Assembly (NCBI GenBank): GCA_022494885.1
Contig: JAGVSM010001716.1
Location: forward strand, 1-64,000
Direction of reading: 5' to 3'
Source of the DNA: Micrasema longulum
Lineage: Eukaryota; Arthropoda; Insecta; Trichoptera; Brachycentridae
Length of the DNA stretch: 64,000 nt
The notes beneath the pieces are model-generated. The model was not told the origin of the DNA. It made no database searches and saw only the letters and a program-made list of their open reading frames with translations. The translations under genes were made by a program, and so were the position numbers. Positions 1 through 11,579 of this stretch are shown here, one piece after another; position 1 is the stretch's first letter, and each line of letters starts with the position of its first letter.

Positions 1-490
1 AGGAAAATGGTCCTTAGGAAATAACGATTAAAATACTATTTTCCAAATAGAAAATCTTTAAATAATATTTGTAATCTGCAAGCTTACTTGAGGAAATAAT
101 AACCGCAACTGGCTTCAAAATGTAAAACAAAGCATATGTTTTTGTACGAAGAAATAAGCTGCAATAATCGGCTAGTTTCTTCGTGCATAATCTCTGGTTT
201 TTTCGGTCACTGGGAACGAGATGGGCGCACATTGATATTCATATTAATTTTAATATACTTTTTTTTCCTTTTTTTCAAATATAATGGTAAGCTGCGCATA
301 ATCGCTTATATTGACGATTCGTCCCTGATTTTTAAACTCCAAATGTGATCAATTCAAGGGGGTTGAATCATAAATTCTTTCCCCCTCTTCAGACATAGTT
401 TATTATTTGATTTTATAGCCAAACATGTTACTTTTACGACCATTTAATCATAAATGTTATTTTTACACTCGGTCATTGACGTGCGTCGTT
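1..490. other. AT-rich stretch, nothing recognised
   Basis: No coding signature, splice-bounded frame or repeat match to the rest of the window was seen. The short frames here are of the length expected by chance. Confidence 0.5.
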
Positions 491-619
491 CATCTATGGA
501 CGAGTATACTGAAATAAAAATATTTTGGTACTGAGATTTCTAAATTTAGGAATTTACAAAATAGCACAAAGAAATGGATAAATTTGAAACAATTTTTGTA
601 AGTATTTTGTTTGATGAAC

Positions 620-835
620 ACATTATATTCATTCAGTGTCCAAGCGGATAAAGAATACAGTTCTGTATGTGAAATAGAACCGAAATCGCGAAGAGTGTTT
701 TCGACTCGAAGGCTACTTTCAGGTATAAATCCTGTAAAGGGGAATCGGTGGGGATAGGTCGGCCTCGTGGTGTAGTGGTTGGCGCATCCGCCTACAGTTC
801 CTAAGGTCGAAGATTCGATTCCCACGAAACGCTTT
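620..835 (+). mobile_element. SINE family S1 with tRNA-like unit
   Basis: The tRNA-like core is at 756-828: an A-box-like GTGGTGTAGTGGTTGGCGC and a B-box-like GGTCGAAGATTCGATTCCC. Upstream (about 635-755) is a non-tRNA segment with GAATACAG...GTGAAATAGAACC and TTTCGACTCGA that recurs in the copies at 32.5 and 35.8 kb, so the tRNA unit is internal. Not a functional tRNA gene: the arms do not fold cleanly and the unit is repeated in degenerate form. Confidence 0.65.
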
Positions 836-849
836 TTTTCCGCTATAGA

Positions 850-1640
850 ATGAATGACCAGAATCTTATTCGGACTTTGAAGGTTAAAGGCATTACTTTA
901 GTGAGTTCCCCGACATTTCATGATCAGATCGAAACAGTTTGGAGTAGTTCGTTGAAGATGTTAGGATTCGACCTGAGTACTACCAGGGTTTTTGGTAATA
1001 CACGAGTACTGAGAATTCTTTATAACTCGTTGGTGTGAAGTATACTCGAGAGTGGCTCGATGATTTGAGGACCGTGCGAGTTGAAGTACTCTCTTATGGT
1101 GGAGAGGGTTCAGAAGAAATTTGTTTAGTTCTACATGAGGGAGTGCGGATATTATCCACGGCTTTGTCCCACTGAGTTCTTTGAGGGTATGCTCGGTTAC
1201 AGCAGTTTGAAGACCAAAAGTTACGTTTATTTAACTACGCATTTCTTCCGAATGTTGCGCGGTACTATTGACAACCCTGAAATTATGCGGAGCATAAGCT
1301 TTTATGTTTCGTATAATTACCTTAGACAGCTTTAGCATAGACTGTTCTACATTTCAATATACAGGATCAACCTGCCAATGGTTATGTCTGTTAGAAGAGC
1401 TATCTCTATGTTGAACAATATTACTTTGGACATTGTCATTTTTCACGTCACTGAGGGAGTTTTTCGTTACAAGATTTTTTACTTTTTCAAGATATTATTC
1501 TCTGGAAATTATAAATACCGGTATGTTGTTTTTATATATACCTAATTTTACCTAATTATTTTAATTATTTCTATATGTATGAATTAAGATATTCCATTCT
1601 GTAATGTACATATATATGAATAAATAAATTGCATTGAATT
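850..1640 (+). pseudogene. Non-LTR retrotransposon RT C-terminal remnant
   Basis: Conceptual translation across several stops shows the usual tail after the RT catalytic core: SSLKMLGFDLS, LRILYNSLV, then VERVQKKFV, and later YRINLPMVM and AISMLNNITLD. This is typical of Jockey/CR1-like elements. It is 5' truncated with many nonsense codons. The 3' end is A-rich with AATAAATAAA at about 1618-1628. Positions 1318-1485 match the copy at 7896-8052. Confidence 0.7.
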
Positions 1641-1801
1641 TCTGGGACGGTTGACTTGAAATATTTGTTTTGAAGCTGGTTTAATGTAATATTGCATTGT
1701 CCCTGGACTATACCTCAAGCGTAAGATCGATCGCCTTACCTTTCCGCTGCGATTGGAGTGCCAAGACAGTGCCTGATGCACCACTGGACGTTAAGGTATT
1801 A

Positions 1802-1827
1802 ACATATTACAATCTGTTGTAATATGT
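1802..1827. repeat. Perfect 11-bp hairpin, 4-nt loop
   Basis: Arm ACATATTACAA, loop TCTG, arm TTGTAATATGT. It sits at the left edge of a foldback-family copy, whose other copies carry the same ACATATTACA core near 2221-2235 and, on the other strand, 11489-11500. Confidence 0.75.
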
Positions 1828-1844
1828 TTTTCATCTCTGGATGA

Positions 1845-2282
1845 AAAACATTTAAGATAAGGAAATACAGAAGTCTAGGCATCTACAAAGCTTATGACCT
1901 GTCATTGGCTGGTTTGAGTGGCCACTTTACACACTGTGTAAGATTCACCATTCTGCCCATATTTGAACATCTATATTCCTTCAATTCTTTCATCTGTTGA
2001 TGTTTGTGAAGTAAAAGAGCTGAAACCTTTACTTATGCGGGTGAGTTTCGTCTAATTGAATTATTTCACCTACATACTAGGCAACGCCTGAAAATTTTAT
2101 TTTTTCAATTTCTATACTTCTTCATGGACCAGGTGAATTTATCAAAAATATGTTCAGTTTGTCCAAATTTTTGTAGACAAGGACTGGATTCAACTTCCTG
2201 GGGAGCTGTTAACATTAACATATTACAGCAGAGACCCAGTCCTTATCTACAAAAAATTGGACAAACTCAAAATATTGTTGTT
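1845..2282. mobile_element. Foldback TIR element, copy A (second subfamily)
   Basis: It shares the internal block GTCTAGGCAT...GACCTGTCATTGGCTGG...GGCCACTTTACACACTG with about a dozen other places. The right part is an inverted pair: TTTGTCCAAATTTTTGTAGA (about 2157) against CTACAAAAAATTGGACAAAC (about 2249), enclosing CCTGGGGAG. No ORF is present. The subfamily differs from most other copies at the outer TIR (GACAAGGACTGGATTC). Confidence 0.7.
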
Positions 2283-2424
2283 AAGGTATAGTTTGAAAAA
2301 CTTTTTTGTGTAAATTACGATTCATAGTAACAATGTTTATCTAATATAAGTGCATTTCCTAATATATTACTATCTAAGTTCTTTGAACTATGGTATTTTC
2401 AGAAAATTACATGTTTTACGACTT

Positions 2425-2881
2425 TATCTATTTATTTATTATTCATTTATTTATTGAAGGACTTATGCAGCCCATTTTTACAATGGTAAATGCAATTTCT
2501 TATAATAAATACAGGTACTAATCAAATAAAATAAAATTAAAGCTAGGACAAACAAACAAAACAAAAAAAATACCACCTCAAGACAAGATTGATTCAAGAG
2601 TGATTTTTTAAATCTATAAAGACTTACACCAAAGTCGGATCTTGTCTCTAGTTTACGATACGACACAATCGGGACATTGGTGCATGCAAGTCATAGTTTG
2701 TGCTGTGTTGATCAAGGAACAGCACATTATTACTTCGTAACCTGCGGATTGGAACATAGAATGCCATTTGTTTCAGTAACGATGGTACATCAATTAAGCC
2801 ATTCAGTAAATTAAACATAAATATGGAGTCAATGTTACTTATACGTTTTTGTAGACTTGAGATTTTTAACATCGACTCCAT
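2425..2881 (-). pseudogene. LINE RT tail, minus strand
   Basis: The minus-strand frame reads SLQKRISNIDSIFMFNLLNG and VPSLLKQMAFYVPIRRLR, the region after the RT domain in Jockey/CR1-like LINEs. The 3' end is at about 2425 with repeated AATAAATAAA. A related fragment lies at 20205-20350 in the same orientation, and a short piece at 46335-46410. Confidence 0.65.
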
Positions 2882-3174
2882 TTCTCCGTAAGTGTAGTAT
2901 CTCCTCTCTCAATTTTGCTAGTGACACGCGCTGTATCGTCACCCTAACTTATAAAACTCGAAGTCCACTAGTTAATGATTGGGTTTTTAATAAGGACGTG
3001 TAATTTATAAGTACAGTTTTGCATTAATTAAAAAAATATATGTTTGGTATTGTTGGATACCCCACCCCGGTGCATATGCCAATATAAATTCAATTAGACA
3101 AATTTATAAAGAAGAAACAACAAAAGAATTTGAGATGAATAAGTCACTCAGATACCAAAATAATATTAAAATCC

Positions 3175-3871
3175 CTAACCGTGAATGGAGTTATACTAAA
3201 ACAAGTAGAGGAATTTGTGTATCTGGGAAGTATGTTCACTAGGGATGGAATGACTGAGAAAGATATTGAAAGGAGGGTGAGTGCCGGGAACAGAGTGAAC
3301 GGTGCACTTAAACCGACCTTGGCAAATAAATGTTTATCACAAGAGGCAAAATTGGCAGTTCACAACGGAGTCCTGGTCCCATCCCCTGATGTATGGGAGC
3401 GAAGTATGGACTTGGAAAAACAGGGATGAAAGTAGGCCGAATGCTGTCGAAATGCGATCTCTCGGGCGAATGTGTGGTAAAACTATGTACGATAGATGCA
3501 CAAATGTTGAGATCCGTACATTATGTAAGGCTGAGACAAGCATTATCGACAAAATCAAGAAAGGAGCTCTGCGCTGGTTTGGACATGTAGAACGAATGGA
3601 CAGCGAGAGAACGGCTAAAAATATTTATAATGCGAATGTTGATGGATGCAGAAATAGAGGAAGACCGAGAAAGACATGGCATAACCAAATCCATCAAACA
3701 CTTAAAGATGGACATGTCAAAAGTCGGAATAATCGGCGCGCGTGCATGAGAAGATGTATGAATGTAGAGGAAGCGAGATCTGTATGCAAAGATAGAGTGT
3801 TGTGGCGTTCTATCCTCTCTGCCTACCCTTACGGGGAAACAGCGTGATGGTTTGTTTGTTTGTTTGTTTGT
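3175..3871 (+). pseudogene. RTE-like retrotransposon 3' part, copy 1
   Basis: It encodes VEEFVYLGSMFTRDG, then after a one-base frameshift near 3385 MYGSEVWTWKN, LRWFGHVERMDSERTAK and RGRPRKTW to a TGA at 3845. It ends in a TTTG tandem tail (3851-3870) with no poly(A), as in RTE-clade elements, whose 3' ends are short tandem repeats. It is 5' truncated downstream of the catalytic YADD. Copies 2-4 are at 59262-60181, 11108-11278 and 22640-22965. Confidence 0.8.
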
Positions 3872-3879
3872 ATGGTCAA

Positions 3880-4135
3880 AATAGCTTTGCCTTCAAAGAT
3901 GTCAAAAATTACAATAATCTCCCCAATTAACTAAAAACTATTAAAACTAATATATCAATAAATAAATTCAAAGTAAATTTAAAGAAATTTTTCGAACAAG
4001 TGTAAAAGCTGCATATAATTTTCTGCTTTTCTTTTTATGTCCTATAAGTTTTTTTTCTCATGTACTCGTATATTCAAAATTATATAAATTCTAATAAACA
4101 AATAACTATAACAGTGTAAGTCACTTTCCAAGCAC
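3880..4135 (+). pseudogene. LINE ORF2 end and 3' UTR fragment
   Basis: A short frame around 3898-4002 reads NYNNLPN, a stop, then NKFKVNLKKFF, the usual LINE C-terminal pattern (NxLP...FK..LK). The downstream AAGCACAAGAG near 4120 recurs after the related fragment at 16757-17262. Confidence 0.45.
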
Positions 4136-4139
4136 AAGA

Positions 4140-5295
4140 GTCAGTTTTTTTTTAGAGTTACGGCTATAACATTTACTAGATGAATAAAAGTAGATTTGTA
4201 TAGAATATAAAACACATGTACCATTTATGAAATATATTAATAAAAATGTAGATGGAAAAAAACATTGCTGCAATTGGCTACTGAAGTAAAAACTATTTTC
4301 AATCTTTCTTGAACAAAAGTAAGTTTGGGACGAGTTTTACAAGTTAGTGACGATATGTAATATTTTATTATCAGTATGTGGGTAATATACAAGCAGTTTT
4401 ATCTTACTTGAAGATAATATAGCGCTAGAGATAATGTAAAATAACATAATTTGAAGGGCGCAGAATTTTTTTTCTTTTTAAAAAAGTACTGCAGTAAAAT
4501 TATTTATAAAATAAACCCACTATTTCAAGGCTTAAAAATAACGGCAAAGGCTCTCCTTATACTAACGATATTAAGGTGGTAAACGAAAATAAGAAACTAA
4601 TTATTTATAGATAGCGCTTTTATATTTTTTTATTGATAAATGCAATTTTTACGTTTATTTTCAATGGGAATTTTACAAAACTTGGTCTGCGGAAATTTTA
4701 CATTATATAAATTATAACAAATACCATGACACAATAATTTAGTTCATTTTTACAAAATCTTTTAGAAAACAAAAAAAAATTTATCTTATTTGCAATGGAA
4801 GCCGAAACGTCCAAACGAATCAAACTTGCTTGAGTTTACAATAGGTACCTAGGACGAAAATGTCTACTGTCTAACTCTAAAATAAGGCTACGAATCTACG
4901 ATTTTATGCAAAAACACCAAACCGATATAGCGCCAATAAGGAAGCCATTTTTTATCCAAGTAAGTTTGCAGAAATGAGGAATTACCTTGAATAACTTGTA
5001 ACGAAAAACATTGTTATTTTAATCAGAATTAAATTAATATTCAATAGTATTTTTTGTATTCATTATGCCTCTGAAGAAAACATGTTCGTTACTACCTCTT
5101 TAAATAATATATATATAGTATAACCTATTGTCAGATTGTCCTTCTAATTTTAGTTATATGCATGATGATATTAATATCAATAAAATTTCGTTCTTTTGTT
5201 TTATTATTTGGTTTTTTATCAACCTAAAAAGACAATAATCTCATAATAGTATCAGTGACATTGAGGAAGTTCAGTGCTACGGGAAATTGGATTTA
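4140..5295. other. AT-rich stretch, nothing recognised
   Basis: No coding frame, TIR or match to other parts of the window was found, only A/T homopolymer runs. Confidence 0.45.
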
Positions 5296-5302
5296 GAAAT
5301 TG

Positions 5303-5370
5303 AATCGGGTTGTAGTCCCGTGGCTAGTGTTGCGGACTCACAAATCAGAGGTAAGAGGTTGGGTTTTGTG
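5303..5370 (+). mobile_element. SINE family S2, truncated head
   Basis: ATCGGGTTGTAGTCCCGTGG and CTAGTGTTGCGGACTCAC match the heads of the copies at 7536 and 38589. The body is missing after about 5370. Confidence 0.6.
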
Positions 5371-5904
5371 TCGTTTGATTTGTTTGTATGACTACGTTCT
5401 TCTTCCTTTCCGAGACGGGATCTGGAGCGTGCGGCCGCGGTCTCAATTTGGAACTAACACTATATTCCTTCGCTGTCTGTGAAATTAATACTGTGAAATT
5501 AGAAAAAGGTGATTGTACTGACCACGTGTATTTGATTGATCACAAATTGACTATACTGCAGTGAGGGGTACAATGAAAGGTTTTAAAGTTTCTTTGTTTT
5601 GTTATTTTCGCGGTTTGATTGTAAAGAAATATTTAATTTTCGCTTAGTTAGTTTTTGAAAATTGATAGTGAATATGCGAAACTGAAGAAAAACACTAGTC
5701 TTTATGAACAGTTTCGGGAAAGGGGTGGATGCTTTCATTGTACTGTCTCATTTGTATCAACCGCCTTTAGAAAAAAGCAATAGAAAATAATTGCGCCAAA
5801 AATATTTCACGATTTAATGCCAAATATAAAAGACTTAAAATGTTAAACAAATTTCAAAATAAGAATAAAGAAAAATATATGTAGATATAAACGTAGTAGT
5901 TTAT

Positions 5905-6556
5905 ATAATTGGTACACATTCTTTATATCTTTAATCTTCGCAAATTTGACCACATAACCGAGTATCGCACGCAACTACACTGGCTCAGTATCAATAGAAG
6001 AAACATTCACATTCTATCACTTCTCCACAATATTTTAAATAATCCCACTTCGCCTGTTTATCTGAGAGAGCTCATCCAACCTATTTCACAACACGGACTA
6101 TCTCTTCGTTCTAGTAACGAGAGAACCCTTTTAATACCCTGTCATCGCTCTAATTTTTTTGCCTCCTCTTTCACAGTAGTAGCCGCTCGATTGTGGAATA
6201 ATCTACCCACTAATGTTAGAGACGCCCCTTCTTATTTACATTTAAGTCAAGATTGAAATGTCACCATCTAAATATTTAAATTGTTCCTTTATCCTTCTTC
6301 TTTCCTTCCCATCCCCTCTCCTCTCTTCATAGTATAGTGTTATTTTTTTAATATATTATTTATATTTATTTTTGTTAATCTTTGCTTTTAATTTTTGTAT
6401 AAAATTGTAAGATTCAATATGTCCATGTATTTATAATTTTCTCAAACTGAACGGTTTGGGTAGGTAGGAAGAAATTGCCTTAAGGCAATATGCCCGCCCT
6501 TATATGTATATTTATTGTATATGTATATAAAGTGTCAAATAAATAAATAAATTCTT
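5905..6556 (+). pseudogene. LINE C-terminal remnant with 3' UTR
   Basis: The frame at 5909-6256 reads FDHITEYRTQLHWLSINRR, VYLRELIQPISQHG and ARLWNNLPTNVRDAPS, then a frameshift into FKSRLKCHHLN. This is the conserved C-terminal tail of Jockey/CR1-type LINEs. The 3' UTR ends in AATAAATAAATAAA at about 6538-6551, followed by a TA microsatellite. Confidence 0.75.
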
Positions 6557-6558
6557 GG

Positions 6559-6564
<6 letters not shown>

Positions 6565-6596
<32 letters not shown>
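6565..6596. repeat. (TA)n microsatellite
   Basis: About 15 TA units directly downstream of a LINE poly(A)-like tail. Confidence 0.9.
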
Positions 6597-6597
<1 letters not shown>

Positions 6598-6984
6598 TTT
6601 ATATTTGTATAATTACGATTGTTAATTTCTTACATTTTATAAGCTAGGCATTGATAATTACGTAGTATTTTTTGTTATTGTTATATTAGTATAGAATTAC
6701 TTTTACTTTAAATGATAAAAAAATCTTTATCTCAGAACAGGCTGAGCCATGTTAAACTCGAACTAAACAGAGAACGCTCCGTTTTAATTTTCTATTCACT
6801 AATTTTATATAGATTCCCTGTTATTAAATATGTGTGCTGATATTATGCAATATTTTTTTTAAATAAATTAAAAAATTAAATTTAAAATAAAAACATTCAA
6901 ACATTTTTTTAATTTATTGCCCATAGATTAATAAATTGTTACTCGAGATGACCATACAAAATGATTAATTAACCTTACGCTTTA

Positions 6985-7112
6985 GGCGCTTATTCGGGGA
7001 CTACGAAATATTGCAGGACCTTTATATAAATAATTCATGGTGTCCATATCAGGAATCGATCGCGAGACTTGAGGCATGGTATGCAACCGCTAACCACTAG
7101 ACTACGAGGCAG
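6985..7112 (-). mobile_element. SINE family S1, minus-strand fragment
   Basis: On the minus strand it has TCTGCCTCGTAGTCTAGTGG, the same tRNA-like A-box region as the other S1 copies, followed by the body box containing GAAATATTTC-like and CCGGGAC-like segments (GACTACGAAATATTGC on the plus strand). Confidence 0.55.
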
Positions 7113-7336
7113 ATGTTTAAATACCTAATGATAAATGTAACATTTTGTCGGAAAGAATTTTAAAAACATTTTTTTGTTTTAATCAACATTACATAAACTT
7201 CCTTTGTTTAGCGAGAATGGTGTTATAATAATAAACATAATTACTTGTATAATAAAACTTAAATTTGAATCATTAACTTTGAGGTTATAAATTATAATAA
7301 AATAAATTAACTTAAAACAACTTTGTTTTCAACTAC

Positions 7337-7431
7337 TTTTTTTACCGACCGGTTTTCAAACTACACAAGTTAGTTAAGAATACATTGATAAAGAAGCTTA
7401 TGTAGCTTTGAAACCGGTCGGTAGAAAAAAA
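7337..7431. repeat. Inverted repeat with ACCGACCGGTTT arms
   Basis: The left arm (7337-7360) and right arm (7407-7431) pair over about 23 bp around TACCGACCGGTTTTCAAA, with a 46-bp spacer. A possible degenerate relative (GCCGACCAGTTTCAGAA) is at 34163-34180. Likely a tiny MITE. Confidence 0.7.
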
Positions 7432-7535
7432 ATAAGCTGTTTAATCAAAATAGTTTTTTATTAATTTTATTACAATTACTCGTGTTTGGGCTAGTGATAA
7501 ACACAGTTCTCTTGTCGAAATAGAACCACAGATTT

Positions 7536-7722
7536 GAATCGGGTTGTGGTCCCGTGGCTAGTGTTGCGGTCTTACGGATCAGAGGTCCAAGGGTCGAACC
7601 CCACTTTACCCCAACTTGATTTCCATTTTCTAATAGTGAGTTATTTGCGAAACGTTGAAAATGGCCACCAAAATTTAAAAAATATTTGGATAAATTAATA
7701 TAAGGACGCTAATATTTAAAAA
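7536..7722 (+). mobile_element. SINE family S2, near-complete
   Basis: The head GGGTTGTGGTCCCGTGGCTA has a tRNA-like B box (GGTCGAACCCC), followed by the body CCATTTTCTAATAGTGAGTT, GTTGAAAATGGCC and an A-rich end. It aligns throughout with 38589-38775. Confidence 0.7.
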
Positions 7723-7859
7723 AAAATACAAACGGTATTCAATATAGGATATTAATATCTGTCCCGATGGATAAAGAATACAGTTCTATTTCTTTTTTCT
7801 TCTCATTTTTTTTTCATCACAAGAGGCCAGGAAGCCCAATTACAGCGGAGAATTATGGC

Positions 7860-8110
7860 ACAGAACCCTCAAGCTTGAGAAAATTCACATCATTACCTTA
7901 GACAGCGTCAACGTAGACTGTTCAACATTCCAATATACAGGACCAACCTGCCAATGGTTATGCCTGTTGGAAGGGCTATCTCTATATTGAACAATATTAC
8001 TTTGGATGTTGACATTTTTCAGGTCTCTGAGGGAGTTTTTCGTTACCAAATAAACAAACTTTTTTAACATATTATTTACTTAGGTGTTTTTTTTATGTAT
8101 CTTATTTTAC
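7860..8110 (+). pseudogene. LINE RT tail, sister of the 850-1640 copy
   Basis: 7896-8052 is a clear homologue of 1318-1485 (CAACCTGCCAATGGTTATG, AACAATATTACTTTGGA, CTGAGGGAGTTTTTCGTTAC). The frame reads YRTNLPMVMPVGRAISMLNN and GVFRYQINKLF, then a stop. Confidence 0.7.
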
Positions 8111-8159
8111 TAACTTTTTATTTTTGAAAGTGCATAAAATATTTTTTTTTGTGTAGGTA

Positions 8160-8515
8160 ACTTTTCCTCTTTCCAAAACCGTGCCAAAAACGACAGATAA
8201 AACTGGGCGCTGTTTAGGTTTTTTAAATGGCCCTATTTCCCATAATAAACGATCTAAAAAAACAAATTAACAATGACACGCCGATAGTAAATATATATGG
8301 TGTGTAAAAAAATCACACATCTAGTGCTATAAATCCAGGGAAAAAATATGGAAAACCTTTTAAGAAGAAAAGTCACACCGCGTTTCCTCTTGTAGTTTAT
8401 ATTTACCGCAATTTCGTGCATTATTATACAAATGTATTTAATTATTACATACCTACGGTATTGAAATAAGTTTTGTAGGTGGGTTTTATATACTAAAACC
8501 AATAAATCCAGATGT
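8160..8515. repeat. Dispersed repeat with GACACGCCGATAGTAAATAT
   Basis: GACACNCCRATAGTAAATAT, TATGGT and later ATAATCCAG-like/GAAAATA boxes are shared in order with 54540-54800, and the ATCGACATTTTGC...GCATCTCAAAACTGA box at 19480-19550 matches the latter. It is a noncoding repeat family whose ends I cannot define. Confidence 0.45.
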
Positions 8516-8519
8516 ATCG

Positions 8520-9640
8520 TAAGGAATGTAAGTTATCAAAACTATTTATATTCAGAAGACAAATATGCAGAACAGAAGACATTATTTGTTTTAACCGGTT
8601 CGCAAGAAGTACCTTATCTTATTATAATCATGAACCTACGTGTTTTTTAATGTAAATATTTAAAAAGTAAAAAAAACATTTAAAAAGCAAAACAACATCA
8701 CGTGATAGAAGTAATTTTGTAGAGTTGAACGAAGTTATGCAGAAAACAGCAAGCCATAGAAAAGTGAAACTGAGATAATAGCACTTTCGTGAAAAGAGCG
8801 AACAATCAAATCTACACAACACAACAGTTGGGATGTTTTTACTTTGGCAAATGATAAATAATGCATGCATTCGTTTTTTTTAATACAAAAAAGAATTTAA
8901 CTATTCACGAGTACATGATCGATTTAATGATTTTCATGACAGCTCGATCTAATATTGACTGAAACCTCATACAAACTCTGAATGTATGAGGAGACATTCA
9001 TTTTTATGACATTTAACGCCATTAATTTTTTAGGTGATTATTGTAGTTTTTTTAATGAAAGCGGCCTGGCTGTTCTAAGCAGACCATAGAATTGACCTTC
9101 TTGAATTTAATAATACCAATATCTCATTTTTTTATTGTGGACTGGCTGCTTTCTACATAACTACGTTTAGTTTATGAGTTATGTTTGACTTTCATACTTC
9201 CGGTTGACAGATCATATACCATATGTTTTATTTGTACATATACTATTACTTGGCATATGATTTATTGCTCTTATTTCTTACTAAAGTATTGAGTGAGCTT
9301 CTAAAAAACATGTCTCAATTATCATTTCAATTATGTTTATATATATATATTCTTTTTCTGTTGATTTCAATGATACTCTTATTTTGTTTTTTTTTCAATA
9401 CTATAATATTTTACTATTATTTTGTTGATTTTAATAATACCATTATTTTGTATATTGGATTATGTGTGATTCTTAATTTGTATAACTTATATTTATAAAA
9501 TTATTTCTGATTATTTTTTTGCATTGCATTCTTTGGAATTTTATTATTTTTTACTTATACCTTTTTTTCTAGATTGTTATTCTATTGCATCACATGTCAT
9601 TATAATTTAATTTAACTAATTTTACTATGTATTTTTATTG
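8520..9640. other. AT-rich stretch, nothing recognised
   Basis: The hydrophobic frames here are composed of AT-rich codons (Phe, Ile, Tyr, Leu) and carry no family signature. Confidence 0.4.
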
Positions 9641-9735
9641 TTATTTATTGTGGCTTGACATGGGCATAGCCTAAGAAGCCTTAATAAGTTCATTAATATT
9701 TAAACTAGTGTAATTTTGAATGAATAAATAAATAA
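9640..9735 (+). mobile_element. LINE-like 3' tail
   Basis: TGACATGGGCATAGCCTAAG precedes an AATGAATAAATAAATAAA tail, the same layout as the LINE 3' ends elsewhere in the window. No coding part was recognised upstream. Confidence 0.35.
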
Positions 9736-9739
9736 ACAT

Positions 9740-10640
9740 ATTTTCAATTGTATAATGGAAAGAATGCATTGAGCTTTCTCACAGTAAAGAAAAAATTAAA
9801 ATGCAATGTTGCAATATTCATTCATACAGTAATTAAGTAGTAAAAACAAATTAAAAATAAAATAAAATTTGATTAACGAGGAGAAAAACGTTATAAATAC
9901 AAGGGTTTAAACTGTACAATAAGTCACTCGAAGAAATAAAAGAAAAGAAACGATTTGAAATATTTAAAATCAATTTGAACCAGCTTGTCTATGAATGCGC
10001 ATTGAAAAATATTTTCAGGCGTTTCTACTGAAAGAAGTAATATGGTAGAATCTCAAATAAATTCCGATCTTATACTTTCCGAAAAATCTACAAATGAAAA
10101 AATGTAAATGGAACAATATTCGGAGAGTGAAGAATGTAACAAATCGTGACTGAAGCCAAAGTATTTTTCTTAATTAATTTAGTGGTAATATTTCTTTCAT
10201 TACAAATCTTTAAAACGTTTTGTTTGACGTGTTAAAAAATGATCATTAGTGGCGAACGTTATGGTATTTATTTGACCAATAAGCGCTTTCACCCTTTAAT
10301 AAGCACCTTCAGACTGAAGATGTCTGCATCCAGTCTCGCTAACTGGACAGGTAAATAAAGTGCAAGCATATCGTGCGTTATTATATTTTTAGATTACATA
10401 ATATAAATTCAGGCTTTTCTTACTGACAACAGAGATAACAGATTTCTTCTAAGAGAAGAGGCGGGAAAGGAAATAATGTAAATTTAAAATAAATCAATTC
10501 TTAGTATAAATAGATACCTATATAATTGATAAATTTCGTTTCTGACGTGCACCTTGTAAGGATCAGTCGCGTTGATAAAAGCTTAGTTGAAAATGGTTTG
10601 TGTTAAATATTAAAAATATCTAAAAATGTTTGATATTCAA
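9740..10640. other. AT-rich stretch, nothing recognised
   Basis: No coding frame or repeat match was found apart from a short box near 10250-10360. Confidence 0.4.
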
Positions 10641-10641
10641 C

Positions 10642-10705
10642 AATGTTTGAGTATGTCCAAATGCTTGCAGACTGGCTGGATTTCCTCCCCAGGGAGTTAA
10701 TCATA
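10642..10705 (+). mobile_element. Foldback element, copy C (left TIR only)
   Basis: CAACAATGTTTGAGTATGTCC, AATGCTTGCAGACTGGCTGG and CCAGGGAG are the outer TIR of the family. The sequence then switches to LINE material. Confidence 0.7.
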
Positions 10706-10759
10706 TTTAAATTTATTGCATTAAATTTATTCATTATATAATTACTAAAAATTTCAATA

Positions 10760-11100
10760 AGATTCCTAAGCAGATCTTAAAAGAAAATGTTGACGAAACT
10801 TTTAAGAAAAAAATAATTAAATGGCTTATATGTAACAAGGCTTTATATTGATTTAAATTTTTTGTCAACAGTAATCTAATTAATTTTTTGTACTTAAATT
10901 TTGTGTAAAAAATACGTATGCTTTTTGTTCTTAATAATGTTTAAATTACTTTTTAAATTTATATGATTTACTAACGTTTTTCTTTGTAAAGGAAAAATAC
11001 GAAACCTGCTGACAAGCCGGTTTCGCGGCTTAGTGGGTTTCATTATTTTTCCTTTTATATTTTTTCTGTTCATGTTTACCTTCTTAAATAAAAATTAATA
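10760..11100 (+). pseudogene. LINE C-terminal remnant with 3' hairpin
   Basis: The frame at about 10758-10855 reads NKIPKQILKENVDETFKKK then KWLICNKALY, the LINE ORF2 terminus pattern. At 10991-11051 GGAAAAATA...GAAACC pairs with GGTTTC...TATTTTTCC, a 3' UTR stem-loop. AATAAAAATTAATACAAAA closes the unit. Confidence 0.6.
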
Positions 11101-11107
11101 CAAAAAA

Positions 11108-11278
11108 AAGGACATGTCAAAAGTCTGAAAAATCGGCGCGTGCATGATAAAATGTATGAATGTAGAGGTAGCGAAATCTGTATGCAAAGATAGAGTAATG
11201 TGGCGTTCTATCCTCTCTGCCTACTCGTACGGGGAAACGGGGTGATGGTTTGTTTGTTTTGTTTGTTTGTTTGTCTTT
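11108..11278 (+). mobile_element. RTE-like retrotransposon, copy 3 (3' end only)
   Basis: GGACATGTCAAAAGTC, TGTATGAATGTAGAGG and TTCTATCCTCTCTGCCTACT match copies 1 and 2. It ends in a TTTG-type tandem tail (11247-11274). Only the last 50 or so codons remain. Confidence 0.8.
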
Positions 11279-11431
11279 GTATACTATTTTTTACATGGAC
11301 TATATTTTGGACCATAATAATCTGTTGTGCACTTTTTTAAACATGTTTTTGTAAATACCTAATAATATATGTAGGTACATTGAAATTAGCAGTTCGCTGT
11401 ATTGTACATTTGAATAAAATTAATACTTTAA

Positions 11432-11578
11432 AACCCTGTGGATGCCTAGACTTCTATATTCCCTTCTCTAAAGTGTTCTTCATCTCTGTTATAATATGTT
11501 AATATTAATAGCTCTCTAGGGGTTTGAATCCAGTTCTTGTCTACAAATTTTGGACAAACTCAAAACATTGTTGATGTA
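11432..11578. mobile_element. Foldback element, copy D (right end, second subfamily)
   Basis: GATGCCTAGACTTC, TATTCCCTTCTC, ATCTCTGTTATAATATGTTA and the TIR TTGGACAAACTCAAAACATT ending CATTGTTG at 11578. This is the reverse complement of the left-end order. Confidence 0.7.
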
Positions 11579-11579
11579 A

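Noticed and set aside
756..830. A tRNA gene (good A- and B-box-like sequences)
   Set aside because: The unit recurs in degenerate form in at least six places with the same flanking body, and the arms do not fold into a convincing cloverleaf; it is a SINE head.
9223..9498. A 91-aa hydrophobic ORF as a membrane protein
   Set aside because: It consists almost wholly of AT-rich codons (Phe, Leu, Ile, Tyr) expected from base composition, with no start context, splice signal or homologous pattern.
10642..11578. One large foldback element from copy C to copy D carrying LINE and RTE cargo
   Set aside because: The left end belongs to the first TIR subfamily and the right end to the second, so they are more likely separate fragments.
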